Shown piece by piece: positions 15,155 through 23,173 of a stretch of DNA of 35,581 nucleotides. Location of the stretch: the NCBI GenBank assembly GCA_900552755.1, contig USAY01000005.1:1-35581 (forward strand). Reading direction: 5' to 3'. The notes under the pieces are model-generated. The model did not search any database, was not told the DNA's origin, and saw only the letters and a list, made by a program, of their open reading frames with translations. Every line of letters begins with the position of its first letter. The first letter of the stretch is position 1. Position numbers and translations under genes: made by a program. The DNA is from an uncultured Collinsella sp. Lineage in GTDB: Bacteria > Actinomycetota > Coriobacteriia > Coriobacteriales > Coriobacteriaceae.

Positions 15155-15928
15155 ATGACACCATCCATCATCCAGATAGCCGTCGTTACACTCATCGCCT
15201 TCATCTACGGAGCCGAGAAGAACGCGGGACAAATTCTCACGAACATGTCCGTCACGCCAGCATGGTTCGTCGGACTTGCGCTCGGCGACCCCGTAACCGG
15301 CCTCGCCGTCGGCGCCATCGTCCAACTCATGAGCCTGGGCGTGGCGGCCATGGGAGGAGCCTCCGTCCCCGACTATCCCACTGCCGCCATCATTGGCGCC
15401 GTCGTTGCCATCACCTCGGGTCAGGAGGCGAGCGTCGGCGTTGCCGCCGGAATCGCAGTCGGCATGCTCGGCCTTCAGCTCGACGTCATCGCCAAGACGG
15501 CAAACGGCTTCCTCGGGCGTGCCTCGCAGCGCTTTGCCGAAGAGGGCAAGTACTCGCAGATGAAGAGCGTACTTTTCCTCGGTCCGGTCTTCTATGGCCT
15601 TACGGCGGCCATCCCCACGTTTGCCGTACTGCTCTTTGGCGCCGATGCCGTCAACGCTTTCCTCTCCGTCATGCCCTCCTGGTTCACGACCGGCCTCTCC
15701 ATCGCCGCCGGTATCCTCCCCGTCGTCGGCCTTGCGATGCTTCTGTCCTTCATGCCAATGAAGAAGTTCATCGCCTACGCCATCGTTGGCTTCGTTCTGG
15801 CCGCCTACCTGCAGATAAGCATTCTCCCCATCGCCCTGCTCGGTGCCGCCGCGGCCATCGAGTACTACAAGTCGCACAGCAATCCGTCCGTAAACGCCCT
15901 CGACGCTGGAGGTCTGGAAGATGAGTAA
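15155..15928 (+). CDS. Mannose-family PTS component IIC
   Basis: 257 residues with several membrane segments, start ATG 15155 after AAGGGAGTG. The N-terminal part has the family block GDPVTGLAVGAIVQLMSLGV, then AAMGGASVPDYPTAAIIGAV; together they form part of the substrate path. The C-terminal half has hydrophobic stretches (IPTFAVLLFGADAVNAFLS, ISILPIALLGAAAAIEYY). IIC and IID together make the membrane translocator. It is preceded by IIB with 15 nt between stop and start and overlaps IID by 8 nt, so translation is coupled. Confidence 0.93.
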   Translation: MTPSIIQIAVVTLIAFIYGAEKNAGQILTNMSVTPAWFVGLALGDPVTGLAVGAIVQLMSLGVAAMGGASVPDYPTAAIIGAVVAITSGQEASVGVAAGIAVGMLGLQLDVIAKTANGFLGRASQRFAEEGKYSQMKSVLFLGPVFYGLTAAIPTFAVLLFGADAVNAFLSVMPSWFTTGLSIAAGILPVVGLAMLLSFMPMKKFIAYAIVGFVLAAYLQISILPIALLGAAAAIEYYKSHSNPSVNALDAGGLEDE

Positions 15929-16781
15929 CGAAGTTAACGCCACCAAGGCAAACGAAGCGCCAACCTGCCTGGCAGACGGAACGTACCAGCCAGTCCTCAC
16001 CGTTTCCGATCTCGACCGTTGCGGCCGCCGCTGGATGCTCGGCGCGTCCATCTATAACTATGAGTCCCAGTGTGCCCCGGCGGTCATGTTCGCAACCGAA
16101 CCCGCCCTGCGCAAGATCTATGCAGGAGACGAGGAGGGCTACCGCAGGTCACTTCTGAGCACCTATCGCTATTACAATGCGACTCCCCAGGTAAGCGGCC
16201 TGCTCCTCGGCGCCGGCCTAGCCTTGGAGGACAAGGGGCACAATGACGCCATCGACGCGGTCCAAGACCTTAAGATTGGCCTCATGGGCTCCCTCTCAGG
16301 AGTCGGCGACACGATCTTCGCCATCCTCATTCCCACCATCTTCGGCTCCATCGCCGCCTACATGGGACAGGCGGGAAACCCCGTCGGCGTGCTTCTCTGG
16401 CTTGCCGTCGCCATCGCCATCTTCGTATGGAAGCTCTTTGACTGGCGCATAGGCTATAAGTTCGGCGACAAGCTCTTCACGACCCTTGCCGAGAAGATGT
16501 CCGTTTTCACCGAGTCGACGTCGGCACTTGGCATGATGGTCGTCGGTGCGCTCATCCCCACCGTCATCAAGGTCTCGTGTGGTCTCACGTTCACCATGGG
16601 TGAAGTTACGCTCGACGTCCAGACGGGCATCCTCGACCAAATCATGGTCGGCATGCTGCCCGTAATAGCCACAGCCATCGTCTACGCCCTCGTCAAGCGC
16701 AAGGTCAGCATCAACAAGATTGTCCTCGGCATCCTCATCATCTCGTGGGTGTGCGCGGCTTTCGGCATTCTTGCTGCCTAG
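15921..16781 (+). CDS. Mannose-family PTS component IID
   Basis: 286 residues. The start at 15921 lies inside the end of IIC, with GGAGGT upstream. Family hallmarks are the N-terminal MLGASIYNYESQCAPAVMFA, the amphipathic region AALEDKG-like with NDAIDAVQDLKIGLMGSLSG, and VGDTIFAILIPTIFGSIAAY, followed by C-terminal membrane helices (ILIISWVCAAFGILA). IID forms the mobile partner of IIC in the transporter and is found only in this PTS family. All features look intact. Confidence 0.93.
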   Translation: MSNEVNATKANEAPTCLADGTYQPVLTVSDLDRCGRRWMLGASIYNYESQCAPAVMFATEPALRKIYAGDEEGYRRSLLSTYRYYNATPQVSGLLLGAGLALEDKGHNDAIDAVQDLKIGLMGSLSGVGDTIFAILIPTIFGSIAAYMGQAGNPVGVLLWLAVAIAIFVWKLFDWRIGYKFGDKLFTTLAEKMSVFTESTSALGMMVVGALIPTVIKVSCGLTFTMGEVTLDVQTGILDQIMVGMLPVIATAIVYALVKRKVSINKIVLGILIISWVCAAFGILAA

Positions 16782-16814
16782 CCTAGGGCTAGACCAACCC
16801 ACAAAGGACGCATT

Positions 16815-17219
16815 ATGAGGCACATCATCATTGCATCGCACTACGGCCTGGCAGCCGGACTCGGAGACACGCTCAAGGCCATCATAGGACCGGGGCACGA
16901 CATCAGGGTTGTCTGCGCGTTTACAGACGAAACCCCGCTCGAGGAGAAGCTCGCCAGCGCATTCGAGGGCATCGCCGAAGATGACGAGACCCTCGTTCTC
17001 ACCGACATCCTTCAGGGCAGCGTAAACCAGCTCGTAGCCTGCTCGGCTCCGCGAGGCGCGTTCATAGTGACCGGCGTAAACCTTCCCGTGGCCCTCGAGC
17101 TCTCGCTCCACGCCGGACAGCTTACTCCCGATGTGGTGAGGCATGTCGTCACCCAAACCAAAGAGCAGCTCGTCTACCTCGGAGATCTGACTCCGGACGT
17201 TGACGAAGAAGACGAATAG
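16815..17219 (+). CDS. Mannose-family PTS component IIA
   Basis: 134 residues from ATG 16815, after AAGGA. His9 in IIIASHYGLAAG is the phosphorylation site that receives phosphate from HPr. The LTDILQGSVNQ block and VTGVNLPVALEL complete the IIA-Man fold. Here IIA is a separate protein rather than fused to IIB as in E. coli ManX, like the LevD/LevE arrangement of Bacillus. The C-terminus is acidic (DVDEEDE). It sits 33 nt after IID and 29 nt before the GH32 gene. It may also signal sugar supply to the LevR-like regulator, which has its own IIA-like domain. Confidence 0.93.
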   Translation: MRHIIIASHYGLAAGLGDTLKAIIGPGHDIRVVCAFTDETPLEEKLASAFEGIAEDDETLVLTDILQGSVNQLVACSAPRGAFIVTGVNLPVALELSLHAGQLTPDVVRHVVTQTKEQLVYLGDLTPDVDEEDE

Positions 17220-17248
17220 GAAAGACGCGACAGTAAGGAGGACGAGAC

Positions 17249-18685
17249 ATGCGCAAAGTCCCGACCAATAACCAGCACCTGTTCTACCAACCGAAGGACG
17301 TGTGGGTGGGAGACGTCATGCCCTTCGGCAAGGACGGCACGTTCTATCTATACCACCAGCGTGACACGCGCGACCCCGCTCCGCTTGCCGAAGGACAGCC
17401 CTTTGGGTGGTCGCTCGCGACCACCCAGGACTTCGTGACGTACCAGGAACACGGAACGGCGATCCCCCACGGCGGAGAAGACGACCAAGACCAGTTCATC
17501 TACGCCGGAACCGTCTACGAGGCAAAAGGGGAGGTACGCGCTTTCTATACCGGGTTCAACCGCAACTACCTGCGAGAAGGCAAAACGTCCCAGGTGCTCA
17601 TGCAGGCGAAGGCCTGCACGGATGATTATGCGACGTGGAAAAAGACGGGTGTTGCAGCAGAGCTCACGCCTCAGCCAGGATACGATGGGCGCAACTGGCG
17701 CGACCCTTTCGTAATATGGGATGACGACCGGAAGGAATACCTCCTCGTACTGGGCACGCGTAAGGGAGACGACCCCTCCAAAACCCTCCAAACTGGCAGG
17801 CTCGTTCACTTTACGTCGAAGGACCTCGAGCACTGGCAGTTCAAGGGCGACTTTTGGGCCCCCGGCCTCTACACCATGTTCGAAATGCCAGACATTTTCA
17901 AAATTGGCGATTGGTGGTACCTGGTCTACTCTGAGTACAGCGACGAGAACAAGATCGTCTACCGCATGAGCCGCGATCTCTACGGTCCGTGGGAGAAGCC
18001 GAGAGATGACGCCTTCGACGGGAGGGCGTATTACGCCGGACGGACCGCCTTCGACGGATCGCGCAGGATTCTGTCCGGCTGGGTCCCCACGCGCGAGAAC
18101 GACGATGACCGGGCCAACTGGCTTTGGGGTGGCTCGTTTATGCCCCATGAGGTGTACCAGCGCCCCAATGGCACCCTCGGCGTTCGCCCTCCCCAAAGCA
18201 TAAGGGATGCGTTCGAGTGCCCTGATGCCGTCCCGGATATCGAGCTTCGCGGAGACCACGAACGAACGGAGTGCGTAATCACCGAAAACGCAGGCGAGAT
18301 CTTCTGCTTCGAGGCAGACGTGACGTTCAGGGACGCTTGCGACTTCTCAATTCGAGCCTACAAGAATCTCGAGACCGACGAGTCGTACGAATACCGCTTC
18401 GACCTCGACGCGAATCGGCTCTCGTTCGACAAGAGCCCCTGTTACAAGTGGTTCCGCGTAATGGATAAGGGGCTTTGGAGGCCAGTCTGGCTCGAGTCCG
18501 GGCGTTCTTACCACCTGCAGCTCATCGTTGACGACAACATCCTCGTCCTCTACCTCGACGGTACCGCACTCACGACACGCGTCTGCGAGAAGTTCGGCCA
18601 CTCGCTTGCTGTTACGGTAACGAATGGCGAACTCAAACTGTCCAACATAGCCTTGGCGAAGGGGCTGCGCGAACAGGAAAAGTAA
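17249..18685 (+). CDS. GH32-family glycosidase (fructosidase-like), intracellular
   Basis: 478 residues, five-bladed propeller plus C-terminal beta-sandwich. The three acidic positions of GH32 are visible in variant form: VGDVMPFG with Asp22 in place of the usual WMNDPNG nucleophile motif, RDP at 151-153 (transition-state stabiliser), and EMPD with Glu212 in place of ECPD as acid/base. The sandwich starts near residue 335. There is no signal peptide, so the enzyme acts in the cytoplasm, presumably on phosphorylated sucrose or short fructosides brought in by the PTS genes just upstream, releasing fructose. The DVMPF subgroup is divergent and its substrate is not secure. The ribosome site AAGGAGG is strong. 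It is the last gene of the operon; hairpins follow. Confidence 0.85.
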   Translation: MRKVPTNNQHLFYQPKDVWVGDVMPFGKDGTFYLYHQRDTRDPAPLAEGQPFGWSLATTQDFVTYQEHGTAIPHGGEDDQDQFIYAGTVYEAKGEVRAFYTGFNRNYLREGKTSQVLMQAKACTDDYATWKKTGVAAELTPQPGYDGRNWRDPFVIWDDDRKEYLLVLGTRKGDDPSKTLQTGRLVHFTSKDLEHWQFKGDFWAPGLYTMFEMPDIFKIGDWWYLVYSEYSDENKIVYRMSRDLYGPWEKPRDDAFDGRAYYAGRTAFDGSRRILSGWVPTRENDDDRANWLWGGSFMPHEVYQRPNGTLGVRPPQSIRDAFECPDAVPDIELRGDHERTECVITENAGEIFCFEADVTFRDACDFSIRAYKNLETDESYEYRFDLDANRLSFDKSPCYKWFRVMDKGLWRPVWLESGRSYHLQLIVDDNILVLYLDGTALTTRVCEKFGHSLAVTVTNGELKLSNIALAKGLREQEK

Positions 18686-18739
18686 GCCAGTGAACCTCGT
18701 CGCCACAGCGACTCCCCCAGCAAAACACGCGAACAACGG

Positions 18740-18831
18740 GTCCGGCCGCATTCCGGCGACCGGACTCGTCCTGTGCCCTGATGGCACATGGCCCCGGGCT
18801 GCCGACAGCGAGGCGGCCTTAGGGGCCTCGC
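18740..18831. terminator. Cluster of hairpins after the GH32 gene
   Basis: Three stem-loops occur in 92 bases: GTCCGG/CCGGAC (18740-18765), GTGCC/GGCAC with a 5-nt loop (18773-18787), and GCGAGGC/GCCTCGC (18808-18831). None has a T tract. They separate the PTS operon from the minus-strand remnant that ends at 18832 and may end transcription from both sides or slow mRNA decay. Confidence 0.5.
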
Positions 18832-19028
18832 CTACAGATTCCTGAGTGCGTCGACGAGGGAGACCTTGCCCGCGGTGACCTCGTCGGCCTGCTTGATGAC
18901 CTTTGCGGGCACGACGGCCACCACAGCGCCGGCGGCAGAGTCGATTCGAGCGATGTGGTCAGAGACGGAGCGAACGGCGAGCCGCTTGCCGACAGGGAGG
19001 CAGTCAAAGGTGGCAAAGCGCACTCCTA
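18832..19028 (-). pseudogene. C-terminal remnant of an unidentified protein
   Basis: On the minus strand about 60 codons with strong third-position GC read KRLAVRSVSDHIARIDSAAG, then VVAVVPAKVIKQADEVTAGK and VSLVDALRNL before the stop. Upstream, the frame runs into the duplicated levR leader at 19029, which replaces the rest of the gene. I do not recognise the family. It is evidence that the duplicated segment was inserted into, or joined beside, a pre-existing gene. Confidence 0.45.
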
Positions 19029-22000
19029 CGGTTGGGATACGCCCGTGAGGCGCTCGGCGGACAGCGCTGTTGCCGCTCGCTGTGTCGAGCGCAAGTGTCG
19101 AGAAGTCGCCATATGTCACTACAGATGTATCATGGAGTGCCGAAGTGCACGCGCCCGTGACGGAACGCGGGCGCCAACCCGTCCCGAGCACCACCCCGCC
19201 CGTAAGGTGTGGGACGAAAGGAGGACCAGCCGCATGAACATCCCCGAGACACAGAAAGACCTGCTTGCCTACCTCGATCGCATCACGCGCGAGCTTGGCA
19301 GCACGCGGGGCGGGCGCATCCAGAACCGTCTCGACCACTTCACCACGGCATCTATAACCGACTCGCTCGCCATCTCGCGCAGCCTGGCAAGTCAGTATCT
19401 CAACGAGCTCGTGCGCGCTGGCCTCGTGGTGAAAGCAGGGGCGCGACCGGTGTGCTACTTCCACCGCCGCTCCCTCGAACGCTTCTTCCAGTCTCGCATT
19501 GAGCGTAGCACCTACCCTTCGGTCGAGCAGCTCTTCGCCACGCTCGGAAACGGCGAGCGACTCGACTTTGACCGCGCAATCGGTCACGAGCTGAGCCTTG
19601 CGCCCTGCATCAGCCAGCTCTGCGCCGCGCTCAAGTACCCGCCAGCTGGCCTGCCCATCCTGCTCTGTGGCGCTTCGGGAACCGGCAAGGGTCTACTCGC
19701 CGAACTTGCCCTCGAATACGGCAAGAACGTCGGCGTCCTGCAGCAGGAAGCCAAGCTTGTGAGCATCGACTGCTCGCATTACGCAGACGATGCCCGCGCG
19801 CTCACTCACGATCTGTGCGCAGATGGCGGGCCTGCAGATCGGGCGAGCGGCGGCATCGTTTATCTCAAGGACGTCGACACCCTCTCACCCGCTGCCCAGG
19901 ACGCGCTCTTGGAGTGGGCCTCCGCACAGGCGGGCGCCATTGTGCCAGCCCCTGCTGCGCGCCTTATCTTTGCCACCTCAAACGAGGCAGACAGTACCGA
20001 GTGCCGCAGCCTCACGCGTCGCATCCCCATGTCCGCCCAGGTGCCGTCTCTGCGCGAGCGCACCCAGGAGGAGCGTGAGGAACTGACTCTCCACTTCCTC
20101 AAGGAGGAGGGCCGACGCATAGGACGCGACATCCTCATAAGTCGCGGAGCCTTCCGAGCCCTCGCCGGCACCAACTTCGAGGAGAACGTACGCGGCCTAC
20201 GCGACTGCATCACCAACTGTTGCGCCGAGGCCTATCTAGACACGAAGGGTGACAGCCTGGAGATTCGCACCTACCAGCTTCCCTCCGCAATCCTTGCCGG
20301 CTCCGCACTTGAGCGCAGCGAGAACGATATGCAGCTCATCGACACCACCCGGAGCATCCAAAGCCAGGCGGACGACCGCGCACGGCATGTACTCGACGCC
20401 ATGCTGGAGCCATACGAGAGCTATCGCGAAGGCACGCTTGATGGGAGCGCGTGCAGCGCTCAGCTGGTGGAGCGAGCCCGCGACCTTGAGGACTACTTGG
20501 CGTTCGGGCAAAACCCGGGCCGCTCGAAGTCCGACGCATACGAGCAGATCGCCGACAGCGTCGTCACTTCCGTGAACGAACTCTACTCGATCGATTTGTC
20601 CCGAAAGAGCTCGCATCTAATCGCCCAGGGCATCTGCCTCCAGCTGTGGCCGCCCGCAAACCTCTCGCGTTGGAAGAGCTCCCATGCAAGCGAGCTTTCC
20701 GGCATGCGCGGCGTCGTGGCCCAGCGCAACCGCTTTGCCGTTACTGTCTGCGCCTGCATCGCTGATGAACTCAAGGCCACGCTCGGCATCGCACTCGACG
20801 ATCTCACGTGTCTGCTCGTCCTTGCGCATGCGGCACTCGCACTCGACCCGTCTAAGCGTCGTCGGAGCGTCGGTATCGTCCTCAGTCATGGCTACTCGAC
20901 CGCCACGAGCATCGCCGACGCCGCCAATCGGATTCTTGACACGAGGGTCTTCGAGGCCATCGACATGCCCTACGACCAGAAGGTTACGGACGTCGCTGTT
21001 CCTCTTCAGCAAATCATCGACCGCTTCTCCTACGCAGACGAGGTCGTCATCCTCGTGGACATGGGATCGCTCCAGGATATTTATAAGAGTCTGGAATCCA
21101 CCTCCGGCATGACGCTCGGCATCATAAACAACGCCTCTACCGGCCTTGCGGTGGAGGTTGGCGCCGGACTTATCGCGGGTCGCTCCGTGCGAGAGGTTCT
21201 CGACGATGCTGCGGCAGCTTGCACCTGTAATTATCACATCGTGGCGCGCAACGCCCGACCGGACGCGATTGTCTTCTGCTCCGAAGGCGGACTTGACGCA
21301 GCTGCGCGGATCCGCGATCTCGTGGCGCAGAGCCTGCCTGGCGAGTCCCCCGCGCGGCTTGTCGCCGTTGACTGGCGGCAGCTCGCCAATAACGGATCTG
21401 AGGATGCCGCCTTCTCCCAGTACAACGTGCGCTCGGTCATCGGCACGGACAATCCGCACGCCGACGGAGTCCCGTTCATTTCGCTCGAGGAACTCATCGC
21501 CGGCGAAGGAACGGCCCAGATAGACCGCGCCTTCGCACGCTTGCTCGACGCTGACAGCTTGCGCACGTTCCACCAGAATCTCGTCAAGAACATGACCCTC
21601 AGGAACGTGGTCGAGTCCATCACAATCCTTAACCCCAACAAGCTCTTCGGCGAAATCGAGAGTGCCGCAGAGCGGCTCCAGCAGCTCACCGGAGACGTGA
21701 TTGGCGCTCGTGTGAGCATGGGGCTCTACGTGCACCTGTGTTGTCTCGTGGAGCGCCTCGTGACCAGAAGCCCCATCGAGAACTACGCAGACGAGCAGCG
21801 CTTCGCCAATGAACACAACGATTTCGTCGAGGCATTCCGCACGAGCTTCTCTGACATTTCCGCCCATTACCACGTGGAGGTCCCCGTCACGGAGATCGCC
21901 TACGCATACGACTACATCAATTCCCGGCATGCCCCGCGCAGGCAGGCCACGCCGAACGATGGGCCCGCGGCTCAGCAGGACGAGTGACGCGCCTCGCAAG

Positions 22001-22036
22001 CAAAGGAAGGAAGCCAACATCACACGAGCATCATCG
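19029..22036 (+). repeat. Right copy of the duplicated levR segment
   Basis: It carries the intact levR plus its leader and ends with the first bases of the IIB gene, in which the start codon ATG has become ACG (22024-22026). After AGCATCATCG the homology stops abruptly. Compared with 14193-14663 it lacks 27 spacer bases including the CGGCA-N7-TGCCG site. Confidence 0.85.
19234..21987 (+). CDS. LevR-like PRD/PTS-controlled transcriptional regulator, atypical AAA+ domain
   Basis: 917 residues from ATG 19234 (ribosome site AAGGAGGA); an open upstream extension lies in the leader. Order: N-terminal winged helix (residues 25-70), AAA+ domain (about 115-335), PRD1 (about 440-540, His461), IIA-Man-like domain (about 545-680, VLSHGYSTA with His552), a IIB-like segment, and PRD2 (about 785-895, His834). 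Phosphorylation of these His residues normally couples activity to sugar supply. In typical LevR the AAA+ domain drives sigma54 RNA polymerase. Here Walker A is GASGTGKG, the Walker B GGIVYLKDVD lacks the DE pair, and no GAFTGA loop is present. Sigma54-dependent activation is therefore unlikely. It presumably controls the PTS-GH32 operon upstream. Confidence 0.88.
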   Translation: MNIPETQKDLLAYLDRITRELGSTRGGRIQNRLDHFTTASITDSLAISRSLASQYLNELVRAGLVVKAGARPVCYFHRRSLERFFQSRIERSTYPSVEQLFATLGNGERLDFDRAIGHELSLAPCISQLCAALKYPPAGLPILLCGASGTGKGLLAELALEYGKNVGVLQQEAKLVSIDCSHYADDARALTHDLCADGGPADRASGGIVYLKDVDTLSPAAQDALLEWASAQAGAIVPAPAARLIFATSNEADSTECRSLTRRIPMSAQVPSLRERTQEEREELTLHFLKEEGRRIGRDILISRGAFRALAGTNFEENVRGLRDCITNCCAEAYLDTKGDSLEIRTYQLPSAILAGSALERSENDMQLIDTTRSIQSQADDRARHVLDAMLEPYESYREGTLDGSACSAQLVERARDLEDYLAFGQNPGRSKSDAYEQIADSVVTSVNELYSIDLSRKSSHLIAQGICLQLWPPANLSRWKSSHASELSGMRGVVAQRNRFAVTVCACIADELKATLGIALDDLTCLLVLAHAALALDPSKRRRSVGIVLSHGYSTATSIADAANRILDTRVFEAIDMPYDQKVTDVAVPLQQIIDRFSYADEVVILVDMGSLQDIYKSLESTSGMTLGIINNASTGLAVEVGAGLIAGRSVREVLDDAAAACTCNYHIVARNARPDAIVFCSEGGLDAAARIRDLVAQSLPGESPARLVAVDWRQLANNGSEDAAFSQYNVRSVIGTDNPHADGVPFISLEELIAGEGTAQIDRAFARLLDADSLRTFHQNLVKNMTLRNVVESITILNPNKLFGEIESAAERLQQLTGDVIGARVSMGLYVHLCCLVERLVTRSPIENYADEQRFANEHNDFVEAFRTSFSDISAHYHVEVPVTEIAYAYDYINSRHAPRRQATPNDGPAAQQDE

Positions 22037-22174
22037 ATCGCTGCGTGCAAGGCGGCGGGCCTCACCGTGTTCGCCAAGCGCGAGGAGCGTTTTGGTTTTT
22101 CGCAAGCAAATGCGGACGAAATCAGCGACCAGATTCCCGATACGCTCAAACATGCAGGGCCCCTATGTGTTTAA
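22037..22174 (+). pseudogene. C-terminal remnant of a HAD-family hydrolase
   Basis: Directly after the duplicated segment the plus strand reads AACKAAGLTVFAKREERFGF, then SQANADEISDQIPDTL to a stop. The ACKAAGLTV pattern and following acidic tail are those of HAD phosphatases (beta-phosphoglucomutase type) near the conserved Asp. The upstream part of the gene is absent, having been replaced by the duplication. Only the end survives, so it is non-functional. Confidence 0.5.
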
Positions 22175-22241
22175 CCTCATTTTTCCGTGTGCGGTAGAAT
22201 GGAGTCGTTGAGATCGCGAACGCCTTAAAGGGAGAGTTTTT

Positions 22242-22976
22242 GTGGATGCGCATCTGGATGGGGGCTCTTCCGCCCCGCTGTATCAACAGGTGCTCGATTT
22301 GCTTAAGAGCGATATCGAACAGGGGACATATCCCGTTGACTCGCAGATTCCAACGGAACTTGAGCTTTCTAAGATGTACGGCGTGGGAAGGGTCACGGTT
22401 CGCCGCGCAATAGAGGAGCTTGTGGGCGAGGGGTATCTCACCAAGTGGCAGGGGCGTGGTACGTTTGTGACCGCGACAAAGATAATTCGCAAGGTGCATC
22501 AGAAGGACGATGTTCAGAGTTTTACCCAAGCATGCGCTGAAAACGGCATGAAGGCGGGCGCTCGCGTCGTTGCCCGCAAGACCGTTGCCGCCGATCGCGA
22601 CCTCGCTTCTTTCTTTGGCTTGGATGAAGGCTCTGACCTCATCTTGGTCTCACGCGTGCGTACCGCAGACGGCGTGCCGGTCCTGTTCGAGAACAACTAC
22701 TATCCTGTCGATGGATTCGAATTTCTCAAAGATATCGGTCTCTCCAATTGTTCGATATTCGAGGCCGTGGGGGAGCGTACGGGTAGGTATCCCTGCTCGT
22801 CCGATCCCTGCAGGCTGGAGATCGCCCGTGCGGGAATTGATGCCGCCCGCGAGCTCAAGGTCCCAGTAGGGGAGCCGCTGTTCTTCATGAACGCGGGCTT
22901 TCTCGATTCCAACGGAGAGCGCTTCTGCTATGGCAGACAGTACTACGTGGGTTCGCGCTACAGCTTCGATATCTAG
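22242..22976 (+). CDS. GntR/HutC-family transcriptional regulator (frl-type)
   Basis: 244 residues with GTG start at 22242 after AAAGGGAG. The N-terminal winged helix has the GntR signature PLYQQVLDLLKSDIEQGTYP, IPTELELSKMYGVGRVTVRR and GYLTKWQGRGTFV. The C-terminal UTRA ligand-binding domain covers about residues 95-240 (DLILVSRVRTADGVPVLFEN, FCYGRQYYVGSRYSFDI). Such regulators usually repress and release DNA on binding a sugar phosphate or amino-acid derivative. It is just upstream of the frl-like operon, whose promoter is bracketed by two identical-type operators (23049-23119). In E. coli the equivalent, FrlR, is also a HutC-type GntR protein. The likely inducer is a fructosamine 6-phosphate, by analogy. 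Confidence 0.9.
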   Translation: MDAHLDGGSSAPLYQQVLDLLKSDIEQGTYPVDSQIPTELELSKMYGVGRVTVRRAIEELVGEGYLTKWQGRGTFVTATKIIRKVHQKDDVQSFTQACAENGMKAGARVVARKTVAADRDLASFFGLDEGSDLILVSRVRTADGVPVLFENNYYPVDGFEFLKDIGLSNCSIFEAVGERTGRYPCSSDPCRLEIARAGIDAARELKVPVGEPLFFMNAGFLDSNGERFCYGRQYYVGSRYSFDI

Positions 22977-23048
22977 CGGCTCTGTCTCACACAGCGCTGT
23001 TCTCGTATTGCCGCGGCAGGTCCGTTTAGCGCGTAAAAGTTACCACTT

Positions 23049-23119
23049 ATAGAACAACCTAATATGTTTCTTGACCGACGCCTTCATGCAGGTTATACAT
23101 AGAACAACCTAAGATGTTT
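23049..23119 (+). promoter_or_regulatory. frl-type promoter bracketed by two operators
   Basis: Two 21-bp direct repeats, ATAGAACAACCTAATATGTT (23049) and ATAGAACAACCTAAGATGTT (23099), each ending in one more T, start exactly 50 bp apart and contain the half-symmetric AACA-N8-TGTT. Between them is a good promoter, TTGACC (23071-23076), 17 bp, TATACA (23094-23099). Operator 1 ends beside the -35; operator 2 starts at the end of the -10. This is the layout of a repressor-controlled promoter, most likely bound by the adjacent GntR protein. Confidence 0.8.
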
Positions 23120-23173
23120 GCCTATACGTGAAGGATTTTTGGCAAGCATCGTTGCTCTGGCAGGAGGTTAAGA

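Noticed and set aside
18955..19233. N-terminal extension of the LevR-like protein
   Set aside because: The frame is open upstream, but this stretch is the leader shared with the left copy, and a strong ribosome site AAGGAGGA marks ATG 19234.
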